In this document: positions 8,817-17,417 of the stretch, piece by piece
Layout: every line of letters begins with the position of its first letter
Position numbering within the stretch: position 1 is the stretch's first letter
Origin: JAWLFI01 sp964627995
Lineage (GTDB): Bacteria > Bacteroidota > Bacteroidia > Chitinophagales > Saprospiraceae
DNA length: 64,000 bases
NCBI GenBank assembly: GCA_964627995.1
Contig: CAZVLN010000001.1
Span: forward strand, 129,653 to 193,652
Reading direction: 5' to 3'
Program-made: the position numbers and the translations under genes
Notes under the pieces: generated by a model
Told to the model about the DNA's origin: nothing
What the model saw: the letters and a program-made list of their open reading frames with translations, nothing else
Database searches by the model: none

Positions 8817-10937
8817 CTATCCGAGAATAAGTTTAATTTTTTGTCCATTGATGCGCGTACCTGCCTGTAGAGATTGAGCCTGTATTTTACCTACATCACC
8901 CTTCAATTCGACAGATAGCCCGGCATTTTCCAATATGAAAAGTGCATCTTTTAGTGCCATACCTCTTACGTCGGGAACACGTTCTGTCTGTCGAAAAAAT
9001 GGCAATCCTATAATACTATCCTGACGGCCTTTCATGTAGTACCACTCTCCCTCTGTTTCCGTATAAAACGGAAAATCATACCGATCGATAAAGAATTCCC
9101 AATCCGACTTATTTAGTTTGTGCTCTAGTGGCAGTTTAATTCGATGCGATTTTGACTTCGCCACCTCAAAAGGATTAGCCAACTTAAGATCTGAAGAAAA
9201 ACAACGGTCAGCTATATCTCTAAAGACTGGCCCCGCAACAGTTGCGCCATAAAATCCATTTTGCTGTGGATCGTAAATCATCACTAAGCAAGTGTATTTC
9301 GGATTATCTGCAGGAAAGTAGCCGACAAAAGAACTTTGGTAAGTCATGTTTTGTCTGTCCGTATAATTGACCTGAGTCGTTCCGGTTTTTCCGGCAAATG
9401 AGTAATATTTACTTTGCATCTGCTGAGCTGTACCATTAGTAACCACACCTTCCAATGCCCTTTTAGCAAGTGAAATTGTCTCGGCGCTAGCTATGGCCTT
9501 ATCTTTAACTTTAGGCTCGAACTTTTTATGCACTTTGCCGTCCTTGAGAATGTGATCGACGATATAGGGCTCCATGAGCTGACCATCATTAGCTACTGCA
9601 TTGTAAAAAGATGCGATCTGCAGAGGCGTTAGCTCCATTTCATACCCAATCGCCATCCAGGGCAATGAGGTGCAACTCCAACCATCCTCAGCACTGAATG
9701 CATCCTTTATATAAGGAGTAGGTTCTCCTTCAATTTCAATATTAGTCTTTTCATCTATTCGGAATTGACGCAATCGTTGAATATATCCCTTGGCTTTTTT
9801 CTCCTTACCAAAATGGTTCTGAACCAGCGAAGCAATTCCTACATTAGACGATTTCTCAAAGGCTGTTTGTGCATCAGTCTGCATAATATCGTGGGGCTCG
9901 GAGTCCTTCATGTCCTGATCACAGAATCTAGCGTACCCTTTATTCAGTTTTATCGGACTGGAATTGGTAATCGCCCGGTCCTCTAACAAAGCCATATAAC
10001 TCGCTAGTTTCATTGTACTACCGGGTTCGACTTTCCTACCTACTGCAAAATTGTATGATTCTGCATACTGCCCACTATTTGTTTTCTTGAGATTTGAAAT
10101 GGCTTTGATCGCCCCCGTTTCAACTTCCATCACAACAACGGTCCCCCATGTGGCATTATGTTTCTGCAAAGCGCGTAAAAGAGAGTAGTGAGTCACATCT
10201 TGGATATTTACATCCAAAGTAGATACCACATCCATACCGCGTCTCGGTTCAATTTCCTTTAAATCATCACGAGGAATAAACTCGTTAGCACCCACTTTCA
10301 ACATAAATCTATGCCCCTCCTCACCTCGTAAGTATTTATCAAATGCACCCTCAATACCAACGTCCTGCGCATTATCGCGGGTGTAACCAATTGTGCGTTG
10401 TGCCATACCTCCAAAGGGATTTGTACGCTTACCAAATGGTGTTACTATAAATCCTCCACCGTTTGCACCTCTCCGTAAAATCGGGTATTCTTTAATCTCA
10501 TTTAGTTGCCCAAAAGTGACATTGTCTGCCAATTTCACATACCGATTCCCTTCCTTCTTATTTCGCATTTTTTGAAGCCAGTTCTTGTAATATTGAACTG
10601 ACTTTGAACGGTCCACAAAACGGGAAAGACAAAGCGCCAGGGAATCGACCCCTTCTCGCCATACGCGGTCATCCAAGCCTGAAGCTTGAAAATCCATTCT
10701 TAGTTCAAAAAATTGTAACGAGGTTTTTAGTAATTCACCCCCATTGGCATAAATATTACCTCGCTCGGCCTCTATGGCTTCCTTTTTTACATACCACTTA
10801 TCTTTCTTCGACAACCACTCGTCACCCTCTATTACACTTACTTTTACGGTGCGATAGATAATGAGCATCCCAAAGCATATAAAAATGCCTAATATGATGA
10901 AAAGTCGCTTTAGTAGTTGATTGTTAGGGTTTGCCAC
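8817..10937 (-). CDS. ftsI: Septal transpeptidase FtsI (class B PBP with PASTA domain)
   Basis: Division-specific D,D-transpeptidase and partner of FtsW. The 706 residues comprise one N-terminal membrane helix (about 11-30), a dimerisation/pedestal domain, and a transpeptidase domain with all three active-site motifs: STMK (Ser307), SSN (364-366) and KTG (518-520). A C-terminal PASTA domain covers about 640-706 (VPDVRGMALKDALFILENAGLSV). Translation starts at GTG 10937, a rarer start codon. The gene sits 18 bp after the FtsL-like gene and abuts murE. Confidence 0.97.
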   Translation of the reverse strand: MANPNNQLLKRLFIILGIFICFGMLIIYRTVKVSVIEGDEWLSKKDKWYVKKEAIEAERGNIYANGGELLKTSLQFFELRMDFQASGLDDRVWREGVDSLALCLSRFVDRSKSVQYYKNWLQKMRNKKEGNRYVKLADNVTFGQLNEIKEYPILRRGANGGGFIVTPFGKRTNPFGGMAQRTIGYTRDNAQDVGIEGAFDKYLRGEEGHRFMLKVGANEFIPRDDLKEIEPRRGMDVVSTLDVNIQDVTHYSLLRALQKHNATWGTVVVMEVETGAIKAISNLKKTNSGQYAESYNFAVGRKVEPGSTMKLASYMALLEDRAITNSSPIKLNKGYARFCDQDMKDSEPHDIMQTDAQTAFEKSSNVGIASLVQNHFGKEKKAKGYIQRLRQFRIDEKTNIEIEGEPTPYIKDAFSAEDGWSCTSLPWMAIGYEMELTPLQIASFYNAVANDGQLMEPYIVDHILKDGKVHKKFEPKVKDKAIASAETISLAKRALEGVVTNGTAQQMQSKYYSFAGKTGTTQVNYTDRQNMTYQSSFVGYFPADNPKYTCLVMIYDPQQNGFYGATVAGPVFRDIADRCFSSDLKLANPFEVAKSKSHRIKLPLEHKLNKSDWEFFIDRYDFPFYTETEGEWYYMKGRQDSIIGLPFFRQTERVPDVRGMALKDALFILENAGLSVELKGDVGKIQAQSLQAGTRINGQKIKLILG

Positions 10938-10955
10938 AGCTTATTGGTTTATAAT

Positions 10956-11264
10956 TTATTTCAGAATAACTGGAGGCTGCCCGCCGCTATTCAGCTGCAG
11001 AGACCTTACCTCATTTTCGATTCTTGAATATGTGGTGCTTTTCATTAGCTTCGCTTTCTCACTCATATACACCCACCGAGTCTCTTGAACCTCCTTTTTC
11101 AATTTTGAGATTTGGCGCAGTTTCCGGTCAGCTGCATGCACGCTGAATATATAGGTGAGAGCTAAAAATGCTAGTAGATAAAGTAGGGGCAGCTGTTGAA
11201 ACATTCGTTCCTTACCAATTCGCCAACTCCATTTTTTCGTTTCTTTTTTGTCGATGTTCTCCAT
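10956..11264 (-). CDS. ftsL: FtsL-like small divisome protein
   Basis: A 102-residue bitopic protein with a basic N-terminus, one membrane helix at about residues 27-45 and a short periplasmic part that is probably coiled coil (RKLRQISKLKKEVQETRWVYMSEKAKL). This is the layout of Bacteroidota FtsL-like proteins, which bridge FtsQ to FtsI/FtsW. Sequence conservation is low, so the call depends on topology, size and position between rsmH and ftsI. It begins directly after the rsmH stop codon. Confidence 0.85.
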   Translation of the reverse strand: MENIDKKETKKWSWRIGKERMFQQLPLLYLLAFLALTYIFSVHAADRKLRQISKLKKEVQETRWVYMSEKAKLMKSTTYSRIENEVRSLQLNSGGQPPVILK

Positions 11265-12158
11265 TTAAATCTTTTCTGCGATTCTCAATTTTGCGCTCCG
11301 CGCTCTCTTATTTTTCTCAATCTCTGATTCACTAGGCTTCTTCACACCTTTTACCACCTCTTTCCATATCTTTTTTCTTCTGCCGAAAGAGTCCTCTTGA
11401 ACAACACCCTTCGGATTACCTTTTTTGATTAATTGCTTGACTTTGCGATCTTCTAAAGAATGATAGCTCATCACAACTAATCTGCCGCCTGTTTTTACCC
11501 AATCATTTAGCGCTGCCAAAAAATCATCTAAAGCACCCATCTCATCATTTACCTCTATTCTGAGAGCCTGATAGACCTGAGCATAGTATCTAAACTTATT
11601 ACCTCTGGCGCAGGAATCAATCATGTTGTTTAAGTCGCGAACTCTATAATCCTCATTCCCTTTTCTCTGCTCCACTATAGATTGCGCTAAGGTCTTTGCA
11701 TTTCTTATTTCACCATATTTGCTAAATATATCTTGCAGTTCTTCGACCGTGGCTTCATTAAGCAATTGACCTATGGTGCGTTCAGCTTTAGGGTTCATCC
11801 GCATATCTAGTGCTGAATCAAATTTATAAGCAAATCCTCGGTCAGGCTCATTGAGCTGATGAGAAGAAACACCCAAATCAGCTAAAACACCATCTACTTT
11901 ACCGTACCCGAGAAATTCCAACCAGTAGCTTATATGGCGGAAATTAGAGGGCACAAATATCATGCGGTCATCACTATCTTTAACTTGCGCTTTTGCATCG
12001 GGATCCTGATCAAACACAATCAATACACCATCCTTCAAATGCTCTAAGATCGCTCTGGAATGTCCGCCGCCACCAAAAGTTGCATCGACGTAAACGCCAT
12101 CTGGCTCTATAGACAGTCCCTCAATACACTCATCCAGCATGACGGGGGCGTGATACAT
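11265..12158 (-). CDS. rsmH: 16S rRNA (cytosine-1402 N4)-methyltransferase RsmH (MraW)
   Basis: SAM-dependent methyltransferase modifying C1402 in the ribosomal P site. The 297 residues carry the SAM loop VDATFGGGGHSRAIL near residue 24, the acidic ribose-binding strand LIVFDQDPDA, DGVLADLGVSSHQL, and the C-terminal SYHSLEDRKVKQ motif specific to the family. The ATG shares one base with the mraZ stop (TAATG arrangement), pointing to coupled translation with mraZ. Confidence 0.98.
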   Translation of the reverse strand: MYHAPVMLDECIEGLSIEPDGVYVDATFGGGGHSRAILEHLKDGVLIVFDQDPDAKAQVKDSDDRMIFVPSNFRHISYWLEFLGYGKVDGVLADLGVSSHQLNEPDRGFAYKFDSALDMRMNPKAERTIGQLLNEATVEELQDIFSKYGEIRNAKTLAQSIVEQRKGNEDYRVRDLNNMIDSCARGNKFRYYAQVYQALRIEVNDEMGALDDFLAALNDWVKTGGRLVVMSYHSLEDRKVKQLIKKGNPKGVVQEDSFGRRKKIWKEVVKGVKKPSESEIEKNKRARSAKLRIAEKI

Positions 12159-12625
12159 TACTCGTCAGTTGATTGTGAACCGCCTGGGGTAAACATTACC
12201 TCCTCGGCTAAATCGGATAAAGAATCTGGCTGGTCAGACATCATAGCATCGTATTCCTTTGGTGACCAAATTTCAATTCTATCTTTAAGTGGCGTTAGAA
12301 TTACATCTTTAGCAATTCCAGCAAAATCCATCTGACGCTTGGAAAGAAGTACGCGATCTGCGGAATCAAGCTGAATAATAGACGCGCCTCCAAAAAAAGA
12401 TCGCATAAATTGTCGCTCTTTCCGATTGTAAACACTCAATTTCTCCATATCTCCCACCATCTTATCCCAGACTGGCTTTTCATACAACATCAGACATTTG
12501 TCGAAACCTCTGGATATAACAAAAGTATAAACACCCTGTCCGTCCATTTGACGAATTAAAGGAGTGGGAAGCCGCAGTCGTCCTTTGGCATCTACCTTGC
12601 ATTCATACTCTCCAAAAAATGGCAT
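12158..12625 (-). CDS. mraZ: Transcriptional regulator MraZ
   Basis: First gene of the dcw operon, a ring-forming DNA-binding protein made of two SpoVT/AbrB-like swapped-hairpin halves. The 155-residue product begins FGEYECKVDAKGRLRLPTPL, and the second half has FFGGASIIQLDSADRVLLSKRQMDFAG; both are the DxxGRlxLP-type signature of the family. The C-terminal 30 residues are acidic. In other bacteria MraZ binds short tandem repeats in front of its own gene. Candidate boxes of that kind are present here at 12665-12694, 12833-12852 and 12864-12893. Confidence 0.96.
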   Translation of the reverse strand: MPFFGEYECKVDAKGRLRLPTPLIRQMDGQGVYTFVISRGFDKCLMLYEKPVWDKMVGDMEKLSVYNRKERQFMRSFFGGASIIQLDSADRVLLSKRQMDFAGIAKDVILTPLKDRIEIWSPKEYDAMMSDQPDSLSDLAEEVMFTPGGSQSTDE

Positions 12626-12651
12626 TTCTATCTTTTAGTTCTCGACTAAGC

Positions 12652-12659
12652 CAAATGTA
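12652..12659 (-). promoter_or_regulatory. Predicted promoter -7 box of the dcw operon
   Basis: On the minus strand this reads TACATTTG, a full match to the Bacteroidota -7 consensus TAnnTTTG, and predicts a start near 12646, about 21 nt before the mraZ ATG. I see no good TTG at the -33 position. That space is instead filled by the proximal tandem boxes at 12665-12694, suggesting control by a bound regulator. Confidence 0.6.
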
Positions 12660-12664
12660 AAGGA

Positions 12665-12694
12665 ATTACCACTTTTTTACCCTTCTTTCCCACT
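12665..12694 (-). promoter_or_regulatory. Proximal MraZ-type operator: three tandem 10-bp boxes
   Basis: Minus-strand decamers in immediate succession: AGTGGGAAAG (12694-12685), AAGGGTAAAA (12684-12675) and AAGTGGTAAT (12674-12665). The 10-bp period and G-rich cores match the known arrangement of MraZ sites (TGGGN repeats with 5-nt spacers in E. coli; AAAGTG[TG]N3 repeats in mycoplasmas). The array ends 5 bp before the -7 box, where a bound ring protein would contact or block RNA polymerase. The function is inferred. Confidence 0.65.
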
Positions 12695-12832
12695 AATATT
12701 TAATTTTTCATGATATGTTTCTAGGAAAATTGTTTTATTGTAATCATATTGATTATTTTATGTAATCATATTAATATTTATATATATACTAAAACCTATA
12801 ATCCAAGTTAATCTTATCTTAAAAATGAACAT

Positions 12833-12893
12833 TTTTACACTTTTTCCCACTTCAATAATAAATCTAAAACACTTTTCCCACTTTTTTACCCTT
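12833..12893 (-). promoter_or_regulatory. Distal MraZ-type operator clusters
   Basis: Two further tandem arrays on the minus strand. AAGGGTAAAA and AAGTGGGAAA lie back to back at 12893-12874, followed by a degenerate third unit at 12873-12864. AAGTGGGAAA and AAGTGTAAAA lie back to back at 12852-12833. The decamers AAGGGTAAAA and AAGTGGGAAA are each used more than once in the window upstream of mraZ. About 140 bp of very AT-rich DNA separates these from the proximal array, a layout compatible with looping. Confidence 0.55.
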
Positions 12894-12894
12894 T

Positions 12895-13139
12895 ATCATA
12901 AAAATCTAATCCTGACTCAAATAAACGTCACACTTAGGCAGAAAAAGGACAGTCAATTGCTTTGAGAAACAAAATAGTGGATGAGAAAAATAATCGTGAA
13001 CAGTTTGGCGAATTGACTTTGTCAAGTGACCTAAATAAACAGTTTGTATCTGAAGCGTGCAGACACTAAATAAATACTAATTGAAAAAGCTAATCCTGAA
13101 TTGAGAGTAACATAGAAGAATCTGAGAAGGATTACTCTT
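12895..13139. other. Intergenic DNA between the dcw control region and the mannosyltransferase-like gene
   Basis: No credible coding frame. Near the 3' end of the 13140-13871 gene the 7-bp arms at 13104-13110 and 13132-13138 (AGAGTAA/TTACTCT) could form a weak hairpin without a T-tract. A small inverted repeat TTGAC-TTT-GTCAA lies at 13013-13025. Nothing else stands out. Confidence 0.4.
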
Positions 13140-13871
13140 CTATTTTCGATAACTGGAAAAGTAGCTTTTCCATTTCATTTGAAATACACCCCAAATAGCT
13201 TCTTTAACTATTCCCTTATGCATTTTAGAGACTCCTATTTCGCGATCAATAAAAATGATGGGGAACTCTTTTATTCTATATCCTAATGACCAAGCCGCAA
13301 ATTTCATCTCAATCTGAAAGGCGTAACCAATGAAACGAATTTTATTGAAATCAATGGCTGATAATACTTCACTTTTATAACCGACAAAACCGGCTGTAGG
13401 ATCTTTGACGTTCATCCAGGTAAGAGCGCGAACGTAAAGAGAGGCACCGTAAGATAGCATGAGACGTCCTCGAGGCCAATTCTTAACCCCTCCCCCACTG
13501 ACATATCTGCTGCCTACAACAACATCTGTTTTTCCTGCCGACAGCATTTCATAAAAATCATCCAAATGTTGGGGTGGATGGCTAAAATCCGCATCCATTT
13601 CATAAATATAATCATACCCACGATCTAATCCCCACTGAAATCCTGCAATATATGCTGTACCTAATCCCAACTTTCCCTCTCGTTCCAAAAGAAAAACTCG
13701 ATCTGGATAATCCTTTTGTTGCTCGCGGACTTCATTAGCTGTGCCATCCGGCGACCCATCATCAACAACCAAAATGTGAAATTTGTACTTGAGCTGCATC
13801 ACTCGACCTATAATATGTCGAATGTTATCGCGCTCGTTGTAAGTAGGAATGATGACTAATCCAGCGTTCAA
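13140..13871 (-). CDS. GT2 polyprenol-phosphate mannose synthase-like glycosyltransferase
   Basis: A 243-residue family 2 glycosyltransferase of the dolichyl-phosphate-mannose synthase (DPM1) type, expected to transfer a sugar from a nucleotide donor to polyprenyl phosphate at the membrane. Seen motifs: N-terminal GLVIIPTYNERDNI, the nucleotide-binding VDDGSPDGT, the metal-binding YEMDADFSHPP, and SRYVSGGGVKNWPRGR before the acceptor region. No C-terminal membrane anchor is present, as in the short bacterial forms. The sugar cannot be told from sequence; mannose is the family default. It has its own upstream promoter candidate and is read in the same direction as the dcw operon. Confidence 0.9.
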   Translation of the reverse strand: MNAGLVIIPTYNERDNIRHIIGRVMQLKYKFHILVVDDGSPDGTANEVREQQKDYPDRVFLLEREGKLGLGTAYIAGFQWGLDRGYDYIYEMDADFSHPPQHLDDFYEMLSAGKTDVVVGSRYVSGGGVKNWPRGRLMLSYGASLYVRALTWMNVKDPTAGFVGYKSEVLSAIDFNKIRFIGYAFQIEMKFAAWSLGYRIKEFPIIFIDREIGVSKMHKGIVKEAIWGVFQMKWKSYFSSYRK

Positions 13872-13908
13872 AGCCTTGATTTATGTTAACCTATATTTTT
13901 CGTATGAA

Positions 13909-13916
13909 CAAAAGTA
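13909..13916 (-). promoter_or_regulatory. Predicted -7 box for the 13140-13871 glycosyltransferase
   Basis: Minus strand TACTTTTG, matching TAnnTTTG, 38 bp before the ATG at 13871. The predicted start is near 13903, giving a leader of about 32 nt. No convincing -33 element at the usual distance. Confidence 0.4.
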
Positions 13917-13999
13917 ATCATATTATTCAATCTATCGATCCTTCACTCTCACAAATCTGTGGTGCAAAAGAAATTTTGCGATCTGAAATAACCACTTCA

Positions 14000-16411
14000 T
14001 TAGAAGCGGTATGGATAGTGGGTAGGTCTAAACTCATTCATAATATTATATAATCGCTCTACTACATCAGATGCATTGGGTTTTGTGAAATAGTCCCCAT
14101 CGCTCCCGTAGGGTGGTCTGTGAGCGTGAGCACTAATACACTGAGGAGCTGCGTCCAAATCAAAATATGCGTCTTGATGATCCAATACTTGTTGCATCAT
14201 ATAAGCGGTCCCACCACCAGGCACATCTTCATCTAAAAATACAACCCGATTGGTTTTACTAATAGAAGTTCCAATAATATGCTCTAAATCAAACGGCAGT
14301 AAAGTTTGAACATCAATGAGTTCGACCTCTACCCCTAAATCAGATAACCGATCACATGCATCTTCCGCAATTCTTACACACGACCCATACGTAACTAAGG
14401 TTATATGCTGGCCCTCTCGAAGAACTTCTGGCTGCCCCAGTGGAACGGTATATTCACCAATATTGTTGGGCTGCTTCTCACGTAACCTGTACCCATTCAG
14501 ACATTCAATGACTAATGCGGGTTCTTCGCCTTTAAGCAGGGTATTGTAAATACCTGCGGCCTGCGTCATATTTCGAGGAACGGCAACATGGATTCCTCTC
14601 AGAGCGTGTACGATCATTCCTAAGTGAGATCCGGCGTGCCATATGCCCTCCAAACGATGTCCGCGCGTTCGAATGATAGCAGGTGCTTTCTGCTGTCCTG
14701 CTGACCTATATCGCAATGTGGCCAGATCATCTGTAAGTGGAGACATCGCATACATGAGATAATCGAGATATTGAATTTCAGCTATGGGACGTAACCCTCG
14801 CATTGCCATACCTATGGCCTGACCGATGATCGTCCATTCACGAATTCCGGTATCAAATACACGGTCAACTCCATATTTCTCCTGCAGACCCGCAAAGCCT
14901 TGATTCACATCTCCTATTTTCCCAACATCCTCACCAAAAGCATAAACCGATGGATTATTCTCTAGGACTCCATCGAAAAATGTATTTAAAATTTTATACC
15001 CCGGCACACTGGAGGCATCTTCGTCATATTCCACAGGAACAACAGGAACATGTATTGCACTGTCATCACCTTCACTATAAAGATGAGTATGATAGGCCGC
15101 TTCACCCTGCTCCTGCCGCTCTAAAATAAATGAACTAAGTGAATCTGGACAACTTCCTTCCTCTTGAATATAGGCCAACCTAGCTTCTCGCGCAACATCC
15201 AAAACCTCTGTAACTACAGGGTTAATTAGTCCATTTAATTCCTTCAAGTGAGCGGAAACAACGTCTGTATTTGTTCCCGATAGTATGGTACTCAATTCCT
15301 CTTTGGCATCCTTTATACCCGATAGATAGGATTCCCAGGCTTGCTTCTTGCCTGCTTGGGCAGCCTTCTTAGCTTTCTGTGATAATTCTTCAAGTGTGTC
15401 TTCCTGAGCAATATCATTTTCCACGATCCAATGCCCCATCTTCCGAATACAGTCGTACTCCACCTCCCATTCTAGCCTTTTCTTATCTTTATACCGCTCA
15501 TGAGAACCAGATGTCGAATGCCCTTGAGGCTGGGTAACTTCATCGATGTGAAATAAGGCAGGACGACGCCATGAGCGCACCTGCTCAATTCCGACTTCAT
15601 ACATTTCAATCAATGCCGGATAGTCCCAACCTTTCGCTTCGAAAATTAATATTCCGTTCGCGTCTTCTCCTTCTTGAATAGCAAATCCGCTAAGCGCCTT
15701 TGAAATGCTTGATTTAGCTGTTTGTAGTGCCTTCGGAACTGATATGCCATAACCGTCATCCCATACAGAAATGGCCAGTGGTGCTCGCAACACAGCCGCA
15801 GCATTGACGGTCTCAAAAAACACGCCTTCTGATGTGCTCGCATCGCCAATCGTACAGAAGCAAACCTCCGCTCCCTCACGGCTAAATTTGCTGTCCTTTA
15901 GTGCTGCATTGGAACGATACTTTTCAGAGGCAAAAGCTAATCCGAGCGCCCGAGCCATCTGACCGGCTGTAGGGCTTATATCTGCAGAGATATTGAATTG
16001 ATCGACATGATTCAACCAAGAACCATCCTCAGCAATGTACGGCGTGGCAAAATGCGCATTCATCTGCCTACCGTGAGAAAATGGATCTCTTTCAACATCA
16101 GCATACAACTGAGCAAAGAATTGCTCCACAGTAAGTAGTCCAAGCGCAAACATGAAAGTCTGGTCTCTATAATATCCCGCTCGATGATCACCCCGCTGAA
16201 ATGCTCTAGCCATAGCAACTTGTGCCACTTCCTTTCCATCACCTAAAATACCAAATTTTGCTTTTCCAGTTAACACCTCTTTCCGACCTAACAAACTTAC
16301 TTCGCGGCTCAGACAAGAGATGTAGTAATCCTTTAAAACCTCATTGATATAACCTTGATTTTCAGACTGTTCATTGACCAGAACGTCCTGTATATCATCC
16401 AAAACTTCCAT
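14000..16411 (-). CDS. Fused alpha/beta E1 component of a 2-oxoacid dehydrogenase
   Basis: Thiamine-diphosphate-dependent decarboxylase/dehydrogenase with the alpha and beta chains in one 803-residue polypeptide. The alpha half (about 1-370) has the ThDP signature IGDASTSEGVFFETVNAAA and WDDGYGISVP. The beta half (about 465-803) has FGEDVGKIGDVNQGFAGL, the transketolase-type central domain and PGGGTAYMMQQVL. I take ATG 16411 (MEVLDDIQDV); the frame continues upstream to 16468 but those residues are unlike the family. The best family match is branched-chain 2-oxoacid dehydrogenase-like E1, though pyruvate cannot be excluded. No E2 or E3 gene is adjacent. Confidence 0.88.
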   Translation of the reverse strand: MEVLDDIQDVLVNEQSENQGYINEVLKDYYISCLSREVSLLGRKEVLTGKAKFGILGDGKEVAQVAMARAFQRGDHRAGYYRDQTFMFALGLLTVEQFFAQLYADVERDPFSHGRQMNAHFATPYIAEDGSWLNHVDQFNISADISPTAGQMARALGLAFASEKYRSNAALKDSKFSREGAEVCFCTIGDASTSEGVFFETVNAAAVLRAPLAISVWDDGYGISVPKALQTAKSSISKALSGFAIQEGEDANGILIFEAKGWDYPALIEMYEVGIEQVRSWRRPALFHIDEVTQPQGHSTSGSHERYKDKKRLEWEVEYDCIRKMGHWIVENDIAQEDTLEELSQKAKKAAQAGKKQAWESYLSGIKDAKEELSTILSGTNTDVVSAHLKELNGLINPVVTEVLDVAREARLAYIQEEGSCPDSLSSFILERQEQGEAAYHTHLYSEGDDSAIHVPVVPVEYDEDASSVPGYKILNTFFDGVLENNPSVYAFGEDVGKIGDVNQGFAGLQEKYGVDRVFDTGIREWTIIGQAIGMAMRGLRPIAEIQYLDYLMYAMSPLTDDLATLRYRSAGQQKAPAIIRTRGHRLEGIWHAGSHLGMIVHALRGIHVAVPRNMTQAAGIYNTLLKGEEPALVIECLNGYRLREKQPNNIGEYTVPLGQPEVLREGQHITLVTYGSCVRIAEDACDRLSDLGVEVELIDVQTLLPFDLEHIIGTSISKTNRVVFLDEDVPGGGTAYMMQQVLDHQDAYFDLDAAPQCISAHAHRPPYGSDGDYFTKPNASDVVERLYNIMNEFRPTHYPYRF

Positions 16412-16596
16412 ATTTGAATCTTTTTTCTTGAATCTTGTGAGGATGAATAGGCCACTTGCCCAGTGCATCCCCTACGACCTGCAATTGTATAATAAAGTAC
16501 GTAATAAATAGATGCATAAAAGTACAAAAAATACTCAAATTTGATAACCTTTGACCAAAATCCACTTTACTCCCCACTAGAACTTTTTAGTTTTTA

Positions 16597-16757
16597 GGGC
16601 GCGCCGCCCGGCTGCATTAAAGCATAAAAAGAACAATTTAATCGAAATTCAATGGGGTACTCAAATCACTTGCAGCCGGCCGTCGGGCTATGCAGGGCTG
16701 ACGGTCCCCAAAAGTTTGGGGACCCCGCCGCTGGCGGGCCCTTTCTATCCCTCGCGC
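16597..16757 (+). repeat. GC-rich double-hairpin intergenic repeat, copy A
   Basis: Starts GGGCGCGCC and ends TATCCCTCGCGC. Hairpin 1 pairs CGGCTGCA (about 16610-16617) with TGCAGCCG (16671-16678) and holds a long AT-rich loop of about 53 nt. The element then has CGGGCTATGC, a perfect 10-bp hairpin GGTCCCCAAA/TTTGGGGACC (16703-16724) and CCCGCC-GCT-GGCGGG (16724-16738). Ends and order match copies at 39644-39765 and 49528-49763. It sits between two divergent genes, upstream of both. Confidence 0.7.
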
Positions 16758-16867
16758 AATATTATTAAAGAGAATTTAACTCATGACCAAATAGTCTAAC
16801 TGACTGGATATTCAAGCTTTATCATATTATTAACAACTGATTAACAAGAATTGAAATATGTTCGACC

Positions 16868-16875
16868 TATATTTG
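16868..16875 (+). promoter_or_regulatory. Predicted promoter for the DUF1573 gene
   Basis: TATATTTG matches the -7 consensus TAnnTTTG. A TTG at 16851-16853 lies 14 nt upstream, shorter than the usual -33/-7 spacing but repeated at three other genes in this window. Predicted leader about 17 nt to the ATG at 16898. Confidence 0.6.
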
Positions 16876-16897
16876 TATAAACAAAATAAGAAATCTC

Positions 16898-17329
16898 ATG
16901 AAAAACGTAATTTTAAGTGTGGCTGCAGTTTTTCTGTTTGGCTTTGGTTTAATGGCTCAAGGAACAGAAACAGGTCCCAAAATGGAATTCGAATCTACTG
17001 TTGTAGATTACGGAACAATCGCAAAAAATTCAGATCCGATCCGTATTGCTAAATTCACAAACACGGGTACGGAACCTCTTATCATTAAGAACGCTAAAGG
17101 AAGTTGCGGTTGTACAGTGCCTGCTTGGAGCAAAGAACCTATCATGCCCGGTGAAAGCTCGGAAATTGAGGTGCGATACACAACGAATCGCGTAGGAACA
17201 ATAAACAAGACCGTAAGAATTACCACGAACGAAAATGGACAACCTCACGTTCTTCGAGTAAAAGGTAAAGTGCTAAACGAAGAAGCACCTGCAGAACCTA
17301 AAAAAGAGAAAAACCCAATGCAGGGTTAA
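16898..17329 (+). CDS. Secreted DUF1573 (ASH/HYDIN-like) protein
   Basis: A 143-residue exported protein with an N-terminal signal sequence (about 1-20) and one immunoglobulin-like DUF1573 domain. Typical family features are the opening 'Dyg.I.kns.p....F.NtGtePLiI..a.gSCGCT' (residues about 36-75) with the conserved SCGCT, followed by PGESSEIEVRYTTNRVGTINKTVRITTN. The biochemical role of the family is unknown; such proteins are very common in Bacteroidota envelopes. The C-terminus is Pro/Lys/Glu-rich. It stands alone between its own promoter and terminator. Confidence 0.88.
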   Translation: MKNVILSVAAVFLFGFGLMAQGTETGPKMEFESTVVDYGTIAKNSDPIRIAKFTNTGTEPLIIKNAKGSCGCTVPAWSKEPIMPGESSEIEVRYTTNRVGTINKTVRITTNENGQPHVLRVKGKVLNEEAPAEPKKEKNPMQG

Positions 17330-17357
17330 TAAAATCTCTAAGAATTAGATAAAAAAG

Positions 17358-17390
17358 GCCTCAAAGTAAACTTTGGGGCTTTTTTTATTT
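17358..17390 (+). terminator. Rho-independent terminator of the DUF1573 gene
   Basis: Stem GCCTCAAAG (17358-17366), loop TAAA, CTTTGGGGC (17371-17379), with one G-T pair, followed at once by a T-rich run. It lies 29 bp after the stop codon. Confidence 0.85.
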
Positions 17391-17417
17391 TTATATAGAT
17401 ACAATTAATTTAATCCT

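Noticed and set aside
13904..14053. Plus-strand frame of 49 codons starting MNKSNHIIQSID
   Set aside because: It overlaps the 3' end of the E1 gene on the other strand and its start overlaps the likely minus-strand promoter at 13909-13916. No family recognised.
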